Source: Corynebacterium endometrii
GTDB lineage: Bacteria > Actinomycetota > Actinomycetes > Mycobacteriales > Mycobacteriaceae
NCBI RefSeq assembly: GCF_004795735.1
Contig: NZ_CP039247.1
Coordinates: forward strand, 186,001-250,000
Length of the DNA stretch: 64,000 nucleotides
Direction: 5' to 3'
Shown: piece after piece, positions 16,345 through 24,499 of the stretch
How the letters are laid out: every line of letters begins with the position of its first letter
How positions within the stretch are numbered: position 1 is the stretch's first letter
Position numbers and translations under genes: made by a program
The notes under the pieces: model-generated
The model's input: the letters and a program-made list of their open reading frames with translations, nothing else
What the model was told of the DNA's origin: nothing
Database searches by the model: none

Positions 16345-17616
16345 ATGTCGCTCCTGGAACTAAACCCTGAACAACTCAAGGAACTCACTGAGCAGACCCG
16401 CACGCAGTATGAGGAGCTCAAGGCCAAGGGCCTCAAGCTAGACCTCACCCGCGGTAAGCCATCGCGCGCGCAGCTGGATCTGTCCAATGATCTGCTAGAG
16501 CTGCCGGGCCAGGACAATTTCACCGACGCGGATAATGTGGACGCTCGCAACTACGGCAACGCTAAGGGAATCCGTGACATCCGTGAGCTGTGGGGCAACC
16601 TGATTGGCGTCCCACTTGGAAACATCCTCGCGGGGGATTCTTCCTCTCTGAACATTCAGTTTGACCTGATCTCCTGGGCGTACACCTTTGGCACCAACGA
16701 CTCTGAGCGTCCATGGTCCCAGGAAGAATCCCTCAAGTGGATCTGCCCGGTCCCGGGTTATGACCGCCACCACACCATCACTGAGGCCTTCGGCTTTGAG
16801 ATGATTCCTGTTCCTATGCTGGAGGATGGCCCGGATATGGCCGCGGTCAAGGAATTGGTCAAGGATCCCGCGGTCAAGGGCATGTGGACCGTCCCGGTGT
16901 ACTCCAACCCAACCGGCGTGACCTTCTCCGAGGAGGTTGTCAAGGAGCTCGCGTCCATGGAGACCGCCGCGCCTGACTTCCGCATCCTGTGGGATAACGC
17001 TTATGCCGTGCACCCGCTGGGCGATGAGTTCCCGGAGCTCATCGACGTTCTCACCGTCTCTGAGGAGGCCGGTAACCCTAACCGCTTCTGGCAGTTTTCT
17101 TCCACCTCGAAGATCACCCACGCCGGTTCCGGCGTAGCGTTCTTTGCCTCGTCCGAGGCCAACCTGGAGTGGTACCTGAAGTATGCCGGCGTTCGTGGGA
17201 TTGGCCCTAACAAGATGAACCAGCTGGCGCACGCCAAGTTCTTTGGCTCCGCCGAGGGCGTGCGTGCGGTGATGCGCCGCCACGCCGGCCTGCTCAAGCC
17301 AAAGTTTGATGCGGTTCTAGGCATCCTTGAATCCCGCCTGGGCAAGTACAACGTTGCCCAGTGGACCAAGCCTGAGGGCGGCTACTTCATCTCCCTCGAC
17401 GTGGTGGATGGCACCGCCACCCGCGTGTGGGAGCTGGCCAAGGATGCCGGCATCGTGCTGACCAAGGCCGGCGCCTCCTTCCCGTTGGGTGAGGACCCCA
17501 ATGACCGCAACATCCGCCTGGCGCCTTCCCTTCCACCGCTGGAGGAAGTTGAGGCCGCCATGGATGGCGTGGCCACCTGCGTTCTGCTCGCGGCCCTGGA
17601 GAAGCTGGAGGCATAA
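16345..17616 (+). CDS. aspT: Aspartate aminotransferase (class Ic type)
   Basis: A 423-residue pyridoxal-phosphate enzyme of the actinobacterial aspartate aminotransferase group, interconverting aspartate/2-oxoglutarate and oxaloacetate/glutamate. Key positions visible are the cofactor pocket CPVPGYDRHHT, YSNPTGVTFS, WDNAYAVH (Asp for the pyridine nitrogen, Tyr) and the Schiff-base lysine in FSSTSKITHAGSG; the C-terminal substrate-binding Arg lies in NIRLAPSLP. AGGCAGG lies about 9 bases before ATG 16345. In C. glutamicum the same gene precedes dnaX, as here. It supplies aspartate for the lysC-asd pathway encoded later in the window. Confidence 0.93.
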   Translation: MSLLELNPEQLKELTEQTRTQYEELKAKGLKLDLTRGKPSRAQLDLSNDLLELPGQDNFTDADNVDARNYGNAKGIRDIRELWGNLIGVPLGNILAGDSSSLNIQFDLISWAYTFGTNDSERPWSQEESLKWICPVPGYDRHHTITEAFGFEMIPVPMLEDGPDMAAVKELVKDPAVKGMWTVPVYSNPTGVTFSEEVVKELASMETAAPDFRILWDNAYAVHPLGDEFPELIDVLTVSEEAGNPNRFWQFSSTSKITHAGSGVAFFASSEANLEWYLKYAGVRGIGPNKMNQLAHAKFFGSAEGVRAVMRRHAGLLKPKFDAVLGILESRLGKYNVAQWTKPEGGYFISLDVVDGTATRVWELAKDAGIVLTKAGASFPLGEDPNDRNIRLAPSLPPLEEVEAAMDGVATCVLLAALEKLEA

Positions 17617-17620
17617 AACC

Positions 17621-18169
17621 ATTAATCGCGAAGAGACCGCCCTGTGGTTAGACCAGGCCATCCCGGCGCCGCTTGAATTTAAGTACGTTGACGGGCGGCA
17701 TCTAGGCTTGGCCTCGCTGGAGGGCGGCCAGTCTCTGGCGGTGACCACGGAGTTTAGTCAGGTGGATACGGGCCTTCAGCTTGCCGACGCCTCCTCGACG
17801 GACGTCCGCACCGAACTCCTCGCCGTGGCCCGCGGCACCCAGGCTGACGTGGCCGCCGTTGTGCTGGGCGCCGCAGAGTCACTGGAGAAGGCGCAGGGGA
17901 TAATCCCCGCCCAGCCCGGGGTCATGCTGCCGTCTATCGTCGATATAGAGGGCATGAGCGTCAAGCATGGTTTGCTCATCGCCCCGTACCTGTGGGGCGG
18001 GGATTCCCCTCAGTTCACGGAGCCCGGCCGCATGACATTGGTATGCCAGCTGCTGATGCTTACCGATTCCGAGTATGCCTTCGTCGTGGAGGAGGGCGTG
18101 GCGGCGTTTCAGGCCGCCGCGGAGGAACACGGAATCGACCTGCTGGATTACGCTCGCGCCAACGAGTAG
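17621..18169 (+). CDS. Suppressor-of-fused-like domain protein
   Basis: A soluble protein of about 180 residues between aspT and dnaX. The C-terminal block (MTLVCQLLMLTDSEYAFVVEEGVAAFQAA) resembles the bacterial SUFU-like domain, where a conserved strand and a 'lt..E...a...G...l' helix end the fold; the assignment is tentative. The start is unclear. No ATG or GTG lies in a sensible place; the frame is open from within the end of aspT, and ATT 17621 or CTG 17642 are possible. The coordinates given begin at 17621. No catalytic motif is seen. Function in bacteria is unknown. Confidence 0.55.
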   Translation: MNREETALWLDQAIPAPLEFKYVDGRHLGLASLEGGQSLAVTTEFSQVDTGLQLADASSTDVRTELLAVARGTQADVAAVVLGAAESLEKAQGIIPAQPGVMLPSIVDIEGMSVKHGLLIAPYLWGGDSPQFTEPGRMTLVCQLLMLTDSEYAFVVEEGVAAFQAAAEEHGIDLLDYARANE

Positions 18170-18205
18170 GGGAGCTTGTCCGGCTGAACCGGTAGACTTT
18201 GCCCC

Positions 18206-20938
18206 GTGGCTCTTTATCGGAAATATCGTCCAGCAACTTTCGCAGAGGTAGTAGGCCAGGAACAGGTCACCGCACCATTGTCGGCAGCCCTTGATTCGGG
18301 GCGCATCAACCATGCGTACCTATTTTCGGGCCCGCGCGGCTGCGGCAAGACCTCCTCGGCCCGCATCATGGCGCGTTCCTTGAACTGCGCCCAGGGGCCT
18401 ACCTCACAGCCGTGTGGCACCTGCCCTAGCTGCGTATCCCTGGCCCCTGGTGGGCCGGGCAACCTGGACGTGACTGAGCTTGACGCCGCGTCCCACAACG
18501 GCGTCGATGACATGCGTGAACTGCGTGATCGCGCCTACTACGCGCCGGCTGAGTCCCGGTACCGCATTTTCATCATCGATGAGGCGCACATGATCTCCCA
18601 GTCCGGCGCCAATGCCCTGCTGAAGGTGGTTGAGGAGCCGCCGGAGCACGTGATTTTTATCTTCGCGACCACTGAGCCGGAGAAAATCATCGGCACCATC
18701 CGTTCGCGCACCCATCACTACCCGTTCCGCCTTCTAACCCCGCCCGCCATGAAGGGCCTTTTGCAGCGCACGGTGGCCTCTGAGGACGTCCATGTGGATG
18801 ATGCGGTGTACCCCATGGTCATTCAGGCCGGAGGCGGTTCCCCGCGCGATACTTTGTCCATCCTGGACCAGCTCCTTGCCGGCGCGGGCCCTGACGGATT
18901 GACCTATGAACTTGCCCGCCCGCTGCTGGGGGTCACGGATCTCACGCTCATCGATGACACCATCGCGGCTCTGGCGGCCGGGGATAAGGCCGGGCTGTTC
19001 AAGCTTGTCGATGACGTGATTGAGGCCGGCCATGAGCCCCGCCGGTTCGCCGTGGACCTGCTTGACCGCCTGCGCGATTTGATGGTCTTGCAGGCCGTCC
19101 CTGATGCCTGCGAGGCGGGATTGGTGGATGCCCCTACTGACCGCGCCTCAGTCCTTGCACAGCAGGCGCAGTCTTTCAGTGGTCAGCACCTGGCGTTCTT
19201 GGCCGCCAAGGTCAACGAGCAGGTAGCGCAGCTGCGTGGCGCCACGTCGCCGCGCCTGCTGCTGGAGATCTTGTGCGCAAACTTGGTCTCCGCGGCCGCT
19301 CCAGTGCAGGAAAACCAGCCTTCCTTCGAGGCTCCTCGCCAAGGCGCTTCGGCTCAAAGCGCATCCGCTCCGGCCGCCGAGTCTGAGCGTCCTTCCCGCT
19401 CGGGGCAAAGCGGAGCCGAGGCCGCCGCGGCAGCCGCGGCCGCCATCGCAAACCGCCGGCGGAACGCGCAGCAGGTTAAGCCCGAACCAGGCCAGTCAAC
19501 CCAGCCTGCCCAAGCGGCCCAACGGACTCAAACAGCTGAGGCACCGCAGCCCGCAGAGCCGGCCCAGCAAGCGCAGCCGTCCCAGCCGGAGCCAACGCAG
19601 CTGGCGGGGCCGGCCCAGCTCAATTCGTCTCAGCCCGCGCCTGAGTCTGCGCCAGCGCCGGGGCAGGCTGCCCCATCCCAGCCGGAGGAGCAGCAGGAGG
19701 TTGCAACGCCACAGGCAAGCCCGGAGGAGCTGACTGAAAAGATCCGTTCCGAGTGGGCCGCCATCCGTGTCGCCGTGGGCAAGAAGCGCAAGCCGGCGGA
19801 AATCATGCTGACGGAGGCGCGCGTCCTGGGGATAAAGGATGGCACCCTAGTCCTCGGCCACACCACGGGTGCCTTGGCGGAACGCTTGAACGCGGATGAC
19901 AATAATTCGGCGATCGTCGAGGCGCTGAAGGAGCGCCTCGAGGTAGAACTTTCGGTTAATTGCATCATTGGAACCGACCCGGAAAAGGCCGGGTTCTCGG
20001 CCCCGGCTGGGCCTCGGCCAACGTGGAATCCACAGAAGGAATCGGCTCAGGAAACCGCGCATGACGAGCCTGAGTCTGACGAACAGGAGCCTGAGAGTCC
20101 GGCTCCTAAGCGGCAGGAACGGCCAGCGCCACGGGACCAAGGCGCGCAGCGGGACCGGCCGGCGCGGGCGGAGGAAGCAGAGGCCGGAACTCATGAGCAA
20201 TCGCCAGGAGACGTCTACTCTGGCCCGGCTGAGGATGAGCAACCACGCAGCCAGCACGAGGCGCAGCAGGAGGCTAACCCCGAGGTAGAAACCCCAGAGG
20301 AAAAGGAGGCCGAAGCCGAATCGCAGCCGGCAGCACAACGGGCCCCGGAATCCTCACCCGCGCCAAAGGCGTCTACCGGAGGGTGGGGCGCACCGCGGCC
20401 CATCGGCGGAGAGAACCCGCAGCCCGCCCGCGAGCAACCCGATGAGGTAAACCATCAGCCGCAGGAACAGCCAGCGCACCGGAGCTTTGGCGAGGCTGCG
20501 CGCCCCGCGCCACCGCAGCCGTCGCCGCGGGCGTCGCAGCCCGCGCAGCCACCGCAGCGTCACGGGAGGCCCAGCTGGCAGGATAAAATTGCCCAGGTTA
20601 CCCAGTTGACCGCCCAGCGGGAGGAAGAGTTCAACAAAAACGCCTTTAGCAATGGCGTCCCGCTGCCGCCGGAGCCTGAGGATGACTACCCGCCAGCGCC
20701 GCCGGAGGAGGAGAATTACTATCCGCCGCGTCAGCAGCACCAGGCTCCCGCGCAGCAGGCGGGCCAGGCGAACAACCAGACGGCGGCGCGCCAAGAGCCA
20801 CCACAACCGTACAGCCGTGACGATGAAGAACGGGAGATGATCGAGGCCGCCCAGGAGGCAGGCGAGCATGATCACCGCTCTTCCACCGAGGTTGCGATGG
20901 AATTGTTGGAAAAAGAGCTAGGCGCGCGCAGGGCCTAG
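18206..20938 (+). CDS. dnaX: DNA polymerase III subunit gamma/tau
   Basis: The clamp-loader ATPase of the replicase, 910 residues from GTG 18206 (MALYRKYRPATFAEVVGQ). The AAA+ core has Walker A GPRGCGKTSS, the four-cysteine zinc module NCAQGPTSQPCGTCPSC, Walker B IIDEAHM and sensor 1 FATTEPEK. Domain III ends near residue 380. The remaining 500 or so residues are unusually long and dominated by Gln, Pro, Glu and Ala. Within them an ordered island (EKIRSEWAAIRVAVGKKRKPAEIML, about 515-600) corresponds to the tau domain. No obvious frameshift signal for a separate gamma form is seen. ybaB and recR follow, the common bacterial cluster. Confidence 0.96.
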   Translation: MALYRKYRPATFAEVVGQEQVTAPLSAALDSGRINHAYLFSGPRGCGKTSSARIMARSLNCAQGPTSQPCGTCPSCVSLAPGGPGNLDVTELDAASHNGVDDMRELRDRAYYAPAESRYRIFIIDEAHMISQSGANALLKVVEEPPEHVIFIFATTEPEKIIGTIRSRTHHYPFRLLTPPAMKGLLQRTVASEDVHVDDAVYPMVIQAGGGSPRDTLSILDQLLAGAGPDGLTYELARPLLGVTDLTLIDDTIAALAAGDKAGLFKLVDDVIEAGHEPRRFAVDLLDRLRDLMVLQAVPDACEAGLVDAPTDRASVLAQQAQSFSGQHLAFLAAKVNEQVAQLRGATSPRLLLEILCANLVSAAAPVQENQPSFEAPRQGASAQSASAPAAESERPSRSGQSGAEAAAAAAAAIANRRRNAQQVKPEPGQSTQPAQAAQRTQTAEAPQPAEPAQQAQPSQPEPTQLAGPAQLNSSQPAPESAPAPGQAAPSQPEEQQEVATPQASPEELTEKIRSEWAAIRVAVGKKRKPAEIMLTEARVLGIKDGTLVLGHTTGALAERLNADDNNSAIVEALKERLEVELSVNCIIGTDPEKAGFSAPAGPRPTWNPQKESAQETAHDEPESDEQEPESPAPKRQERPAPRDQGAQRDRPARAEEAEAGTHEQSPGDVYSGPAEDEQPRSQHEAQQEANPEVETPEEKEAEAESQPAAQRAPESSPAPKASTGGWGAPRPIGGENPQPAREQPDEVNHQPQEQPAHRSFGEAARPAPPQPSPRASQPAQPPQRHGRPSWQDKIAQVTQLTAQREEEFNKNAFSNGVPLPPEPEDDYPPAPPEEENYYPPRQQHQAPAQQAGQANNQTAARQEPPQPYSRDDEEREMIEAAQEAGEHDHRSSTEVAMELLEKELGARRA

Positions 20939-21054
20939 GAGCCCGCAAGCAAGGTGTTTAGCTGAAAGCGATCTGCAGGCCGCTCAGGAAGCCGATGCCG
21001 CAGTAGCTAGGTACACTTGCCGTGAGACAAACTTAGACGTTGAAAGGTGCAACC

Positions 21055-21435
21055 ATGACCGAACCAAATCCAATGAACCAGGCTAATGACATGAACGAGC
21101 TGCTGGCCCAGGCGGCACGCGTACAGGCTGAATTGCAGAAGGCTCAGGAAGAAATCCTCGCAGCCAAGGTAGAGGGCACCGCGGGCAACGGCCTGGTCAA
21201 GGTCACCATGACCGGCGGCGCGGAGCTGCTGGACGTAACCATCGACCCGTCCGTAGCGAATGCCGATGACGTAGAGACCCTTCAGGACCTCATCATCGGA
21301 GCTTTCAAGGACGCTCACGCCAAGGCCGGTCAGCTGGCTCAGGAAAAGATTGGTCCGCTGTCCCAGGGCATGGGTCAGTCCCAGCAGGGCTATGACGGGC
21401 CATCCTTCCAGGATGTATTCGGTGGCGGTCAGTAA
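21055..21435 (+). CDS. YbaB/EbfC family nucleoid-associated protein
   Basis: A 126-residue DNA-binding protein. The N-terminal helix (MNELLAQAARVQAELQKAQEEI), the central GNGLVKVTMTGGAELLDVTIDP sheet and the C-terminal Gly/Gln-rich tail are diagnostic of YbaB. It probably acts as a dimer that coats DNA. GAAAGGTG lies just before ATG 21055; an in-frame TTG at 21040 is less likely. It sits between dnaX and recR, the standard arrangement. A possible promoter lies in the 116 bases after dnaX, but no consensus pair is convincing. Confidence 0.93.
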   Translation: MTEPNPMNQANDMNELLAQAARVQAELQKAQEEILAAKVEGTAGNGLVKVTMTGGAELLDVTIDPSVANADDVETLQDLIIGAFKDAHAKAGQLAQEKIGPLSQGMGQSQQGYDGPSFQDVFGGGQ

Positions 21436-21464
21436 AACCTGCCCCTCGCTAACCTAGACTTAGA

Positions 21465-21505
21465 CGCCGGATGAACCTCCTCTAGGGGAGACATCCGGCG
21501 TTTGT
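21465..21505 (+). terminator. Terminator between ybaB and recR
   Basis: CGCCGGATG (21465-21473) pairs with CATCCGGCG (21492-21500) and is followed by TTTGT. It would partly insulate recR, whose GTG start lies at 21532. Confidence 0.7.
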
Positions 21506-21531
21506 CATGACTTTGATGAAAGGACCATGCC

Positions 21532-22188
21532 GTGTTTGAAGGCCCACTACAAGATCTCATCGATGAGTTCTCCCGCCTGCCGGGTGTGGGACCTAAGAGT
21601 GCCCAGCGCATTGCCTTCCACGTGCTGCACATGGACCCGGAGGACGTAACGCGCCTGCAAAACGCGCTGGGCGCGGTGCGCGATGGCGTGACGTTCTGCA
21701 GAATCTGCAGCAATATTTCCCGCGAGTCCGTGTGCCGCATCTGTGTGAACTCCCAACGCGACGCGGGGACCATCTGCGTGGTGGAGGAGCCGAAGGACAT
21801 TCAGGTCATCGAGCGCACCGGTGAATACACCGGCCGCTACCACGTGCTGGGCGGCGCGCTGGATCCGTTGGCGAATATTGGTCCAAAAAACCTGAATATA
21901 ACCCAGCTCTTGCAGCGCATAGGCGGGGTCCTGCCGGACCGTGAGTTGGCGGATTCCACACCGGACAATCCACTCTATGATGAGACGCCTTCCATCAAGG
22001 AGGTCATCCTGGCTACGGACCCTAACACGGAGGGTGAGGCCACCGCGGCATACCTGGTCAGGCTGTTAAAAGACTTCCCGGATTTGAAGATCACGCGGTT
22101 GGCCTCGGGAATGCCGCTGGGCGGAGACCTGGAATTCGTGGATGAACTCACGCTATCGCGTGCGTTATCCGGCAGGCTGACCGTGTAA
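21532..22188 (+). CDS. recR: Recombination mediator protein RecR
   Basis: A 218-residue repair protein that helps load RecA at single-strand gaps together with RecF/RecO. The N-terminal helix-hairpin-helix ([13 protein letters not shown]), the four-cysteine zinc finger CRICSN...CRIC (the last Cys being in TICVVE), the TOPRIM domain ([29 protein letters not shown]) and the C-terminal Walker-B-like end are all in order. GTG 21532 is preceded by AAAGGA. It is the last gene of the dnaX-ybaB-recR cluster; the following 226 bases (22189-22414) are GC-rich and gene-free. Confidence 0.96.
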   Translation: MFEGPLQDLIDEFSRLPGVGPKSAQRIAFHVLHMDPEDVTRLQNALGAVRDGVTFCRICSNISRESVCRICVNSQRDAGTICVVEEPKDIQVIERTGEYTGRYHVLGGALDPLANIGPKNLNITQLLQRIGGVLPDRELADSTPDNPLYDETPSIKEVILATDPNTEGEATAAYLVRLLKDFPDLKITRLASGMPLGGDLEFVDELTLSRALSGRLTV

Positions 22189-22414
22189 AGATGCCGGAAA
22201 TAAGACACTTCGGCGCGGCCCACTGATCGCGGTGAGCGCGGGCGCCGCAAAAGGCGCGCGCCCCGCCCAGCCCATTGCGTGTGGCGGCCCGGTGCCGCCG
22301 CGCGGCCGTCACCGCCGCCGTGAATTGCGGGAACGCAAGCCTCTAGCCGCGCAGTTGCGGAGCTTCTAGCGCCATGGAACCGCAGTGCGTTGCCGGGGCG
22401 AGCCTTTATGAGGG

Positions 22415-23170
22415 CTAGGACATGCGTTCCTTGCGCAGCTGCTCCACGGCCGGAATATCCAGCGGTTCCAGTTCCTCGAGGCTTTGGCCGGTGGCCTGGG
22501 CGAAGAGTAGATCGGCGAGCTGTGGATTGCGGGCCAACGCCGGACCGTGCATGTAGGTGGCCACAACGCTGCCCTGGACGGCGCCCTCCGAGGTGACCTG
22601 GACGGCCGCATCCGGAAGGTCTTCGGTTGCGGCCTTATCGGAATTGCCGGTGCCGCGGGTGACGGTGCCCAAGGGCTTAGCCTCTGGGCCCAAAATGGTG
22701 GCGCCCATGTGGTTTTCGAAGCCGGTCAGGCGCTCGGTCAGGCCCGCGGTAATGCCGGTGCCGGTTGGGGTGGAGGCTACCTCGCCGATGGAACGTTCCT
22801 GCAGCGGGGTGGTGGTGGCATCGATGAGGCCCACGCCGTCCACGACGCGGCCCGAGGCGCGGAAGGATTCACCTAGGACTTGGAAGCCAGCGCAGATTGC
22901 AAGAATTGGCCGGCCCGCGTTGGCGGCGCGGGTGAGGCCGCCATCCGCGATGATGTGTTCCGCGGCCAGAATCTGCGCCACGTCCTCGCCCCCGCCAAGG
23001 GTGTAGATGTCCAGGGTCTCAGGGATGGGCTCGCCCAGGCGGATGGTGTGGATGGTGGCATTCCAGCCGCGCATGCGCGCGCGTTGGCGCAATACCAGCG
23101 CATTGCCGTCATCGCCGTAGGTACCCAGGACGTCCGGCAGTACCAGACCAATATTGAGCTCATTAGCCAT
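22415..23170 (-). CDS. gatD: Lipid II isoglutaminyl synthase, glutaminase subunit GatD
   Basis: A class I glutamine amidotransferase of the CobB/CobQ type, 251 residues. The nucleophile is in LAICAGFQVLG and the catalytic His in ATYMHGPALARNP. It releases ammonia from glutamine for MurT, which amidates the alpha-carboxylate of D-Glu in lipid II. ATG 23170 (MANELNIG) overlaps the murT stop by eight bases, so the two are translationally coupled; a longer reading from 23206 would overlap murT needlessly. Both genes read on the minus strand and convergently with recR. Confidence 0.92.
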   Translation of the reverse strand: MANELNIGLVLPDVLGTYGDDGNALVLRQRARMRGWNATIHTIRLGEPIPETLDIYTLGGGEDVAQILAAEHIIADGGLTRAANAGRPILAICAGFQVLGESFRASGRVVDGVGLIDATTTPLQERSIGEVASTPTGTGITAGLTERLTGFENHMGATILGPEAKPLGTVTRGTGNSDKAATEDLPDAAVQVTSEGAVQGSVVATYMHGPALARNPQLADLLFAQATGQSLEELEPLDIPAVEQLRKERMS

Positions 23171-24476
23171 TGGTGGCCTCCTTGTCTGCCTGCTCTGCCT
23201 TCTCAACTGCGGCGGCGCGCTCCAGCGCCTTCTTCAAATCACGAAACGCCGTGTAGTTTGCCAGGACCTCAACCCGGCCGGGCGGGCAGGACTTAATAGC
23301 CTCGACCGGGTCCTTGATGAGCTCGTGGGAAATGTCCGCGTAGACCAGGCGCACTGCGAGGTCCGTGCCGCGCTCGCCGGAGGCCTTGACGGCAATGCCC
23401 TCAAAGTGCTCGAATCTAACGTCCCACAGCCAGGACATGTCCACGCCATCGGCAACTTGCCCATTGGCCGCGATGACCAGGCCATCTGCGTCGCGGTCCA
23501 CCATGGACAGGGCTTCCTGCCAACCTGCGGGGTTCTTGGCCAGCAGGAGACGGATTTCATGGTCTCCCAAGTGGACGGTGGAGTAACGGCCGGCCACGTC
23601 GGCGACGGACTCTGCGGCTTTGACGGCGGGTTCCAGCTCCACGCCGAAGCCCTCAACCGCGGCGGCGATAGCCTGTGCCGCGTTGCCACGGTTGGCGCGT
23701 CCCGGCAGCGCCAGGTTTAGTTCCGAGGTTCCTTGTGGGGTATGCAGGCCCTCTTCATCTACAACCCAGGAAGGCGTAGGGCGGCGGAACTCGCGGCCGT
23801 CCGGCAGCGGCTTAACCGCGTACCAGTCACCGTCCGAGGAGACAATGTGGCCGCCGGTTCGCGGGCAAGAGACGGAATCGCCGAGCCAGCCGGCGCCGGC
23901 GGAGACCCAAATGACCTTCTTTGCGTCAAAGGCGACCGAGGTCATCAACACGTCATCGCAGTTAGCAATCACCAACATGTCTGGGTTGGCTTCCACCGCG
24001 CCGCGCAGCGCGCGCTCAATTTTGTTGATTTCACCCACGCGGTCCAGCTGGTCACGGGAGAGGTTGAGCAGCACCAGTGCCTGTGGCTTGAGCTTTTCAG
24101 CCACGTGCGGCACGTGCAGCTCATCTACTTCCAACACGATGCGGGATGCGTCCTTGCCCGCCATGAGCGCGGAAATGATACCGGCATCCATGTTGTCGCC
24201 GCCATCGTTGGTGGCTACGGTGTACGCGGAACGCATGGCGGCCGCCAGCATGCGGGTAGTGGTGGACTTGCCATTGGTGCCGGTAACCAGCACCGCCGGA
24301 CGCCCAGCGCCCAGTGAGGTCATGATATTGGGGTCAATGGCGCCAGCGATCAAACCGCCAATCATGCCGCCCGCACCGCGGCCAGTTGCGCGCGATGCGG
24401 TGGTTGCCAGCGTCGCCGCCGTGGTAGCCGCCTTGGTGCGCAGCTTCTTTAGCGAACCAGGAAGTGAAAAACTCAT
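23163..24476 (-). CDS. murT: Lipid II isoglutaminyl synthase, ligase subunit MurT
   Basis: A Mur-ligase-like protein of 437 residues. It has the ATP-binding loop VTGTNGKSTTTRM, a Mur-ligase central domain (EVDELHVPHV; LLNLSRDQLDR) and a C-terminal DUF1727 domain that docks GatD. Many MurT proteins carry a four-cysteine zinc ribbon inserted in the central domain. Here the corresponding stretch (VSCPRTGGHIVSSDGDWYAV) keeps only one Cys, so the metal site appears lost. It forms an operon with gatD and acts at the cytoplasmic face of the membrane in cell-wall precursor synthesis. Confidence 0.92.
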   Translation of the reverse strand: MSFSLPGSLKKLRTKAATTAATLATTASRATGRGAGGMIGGLIAGAIDPNIMTSLGAGRPAVLVTGTNGKSTTTRMLAAAMRSAYTVATNDGGDNMDAGIISALMAGKDASRIVLEVDELHVPHVAEKLKPQALVLLNLSRDQLDRVGEINKIERALRGAVEANPDMLVIANCDDVLMTSVAFDAKKVIWVSAGAGWLGDSVSCPRTGGHIVSSDGDWYAVKPLPDGREFRRPTPSWVVDEEGLHTPQGTSELNLALPGRANRGNAAQAIAAAVEGFGVELEPAVKAAESVADVAGRYSTVHLGDHEIRLLLAKNPAGWQEALSMVDRDADGLVIAANGQVADGVDMSWLWDVRFEHFEGIAVKASGERGTDLAVRLVYADISHELIKDPVEAIKSCPPGRVEVLANYTAFRDLKKALERAAAVEKAEQADKEATNG

Positions 24477-24499
24477 GGTCCTAGGTTACGCGTTTGGGC

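Noticed and set aside
22189..22414. GC-rich gap after recR examined for an RNA gene
   Set aside because: Only short imperfect stems without a promoter or T-run; nothing beyond chance for this base composition.
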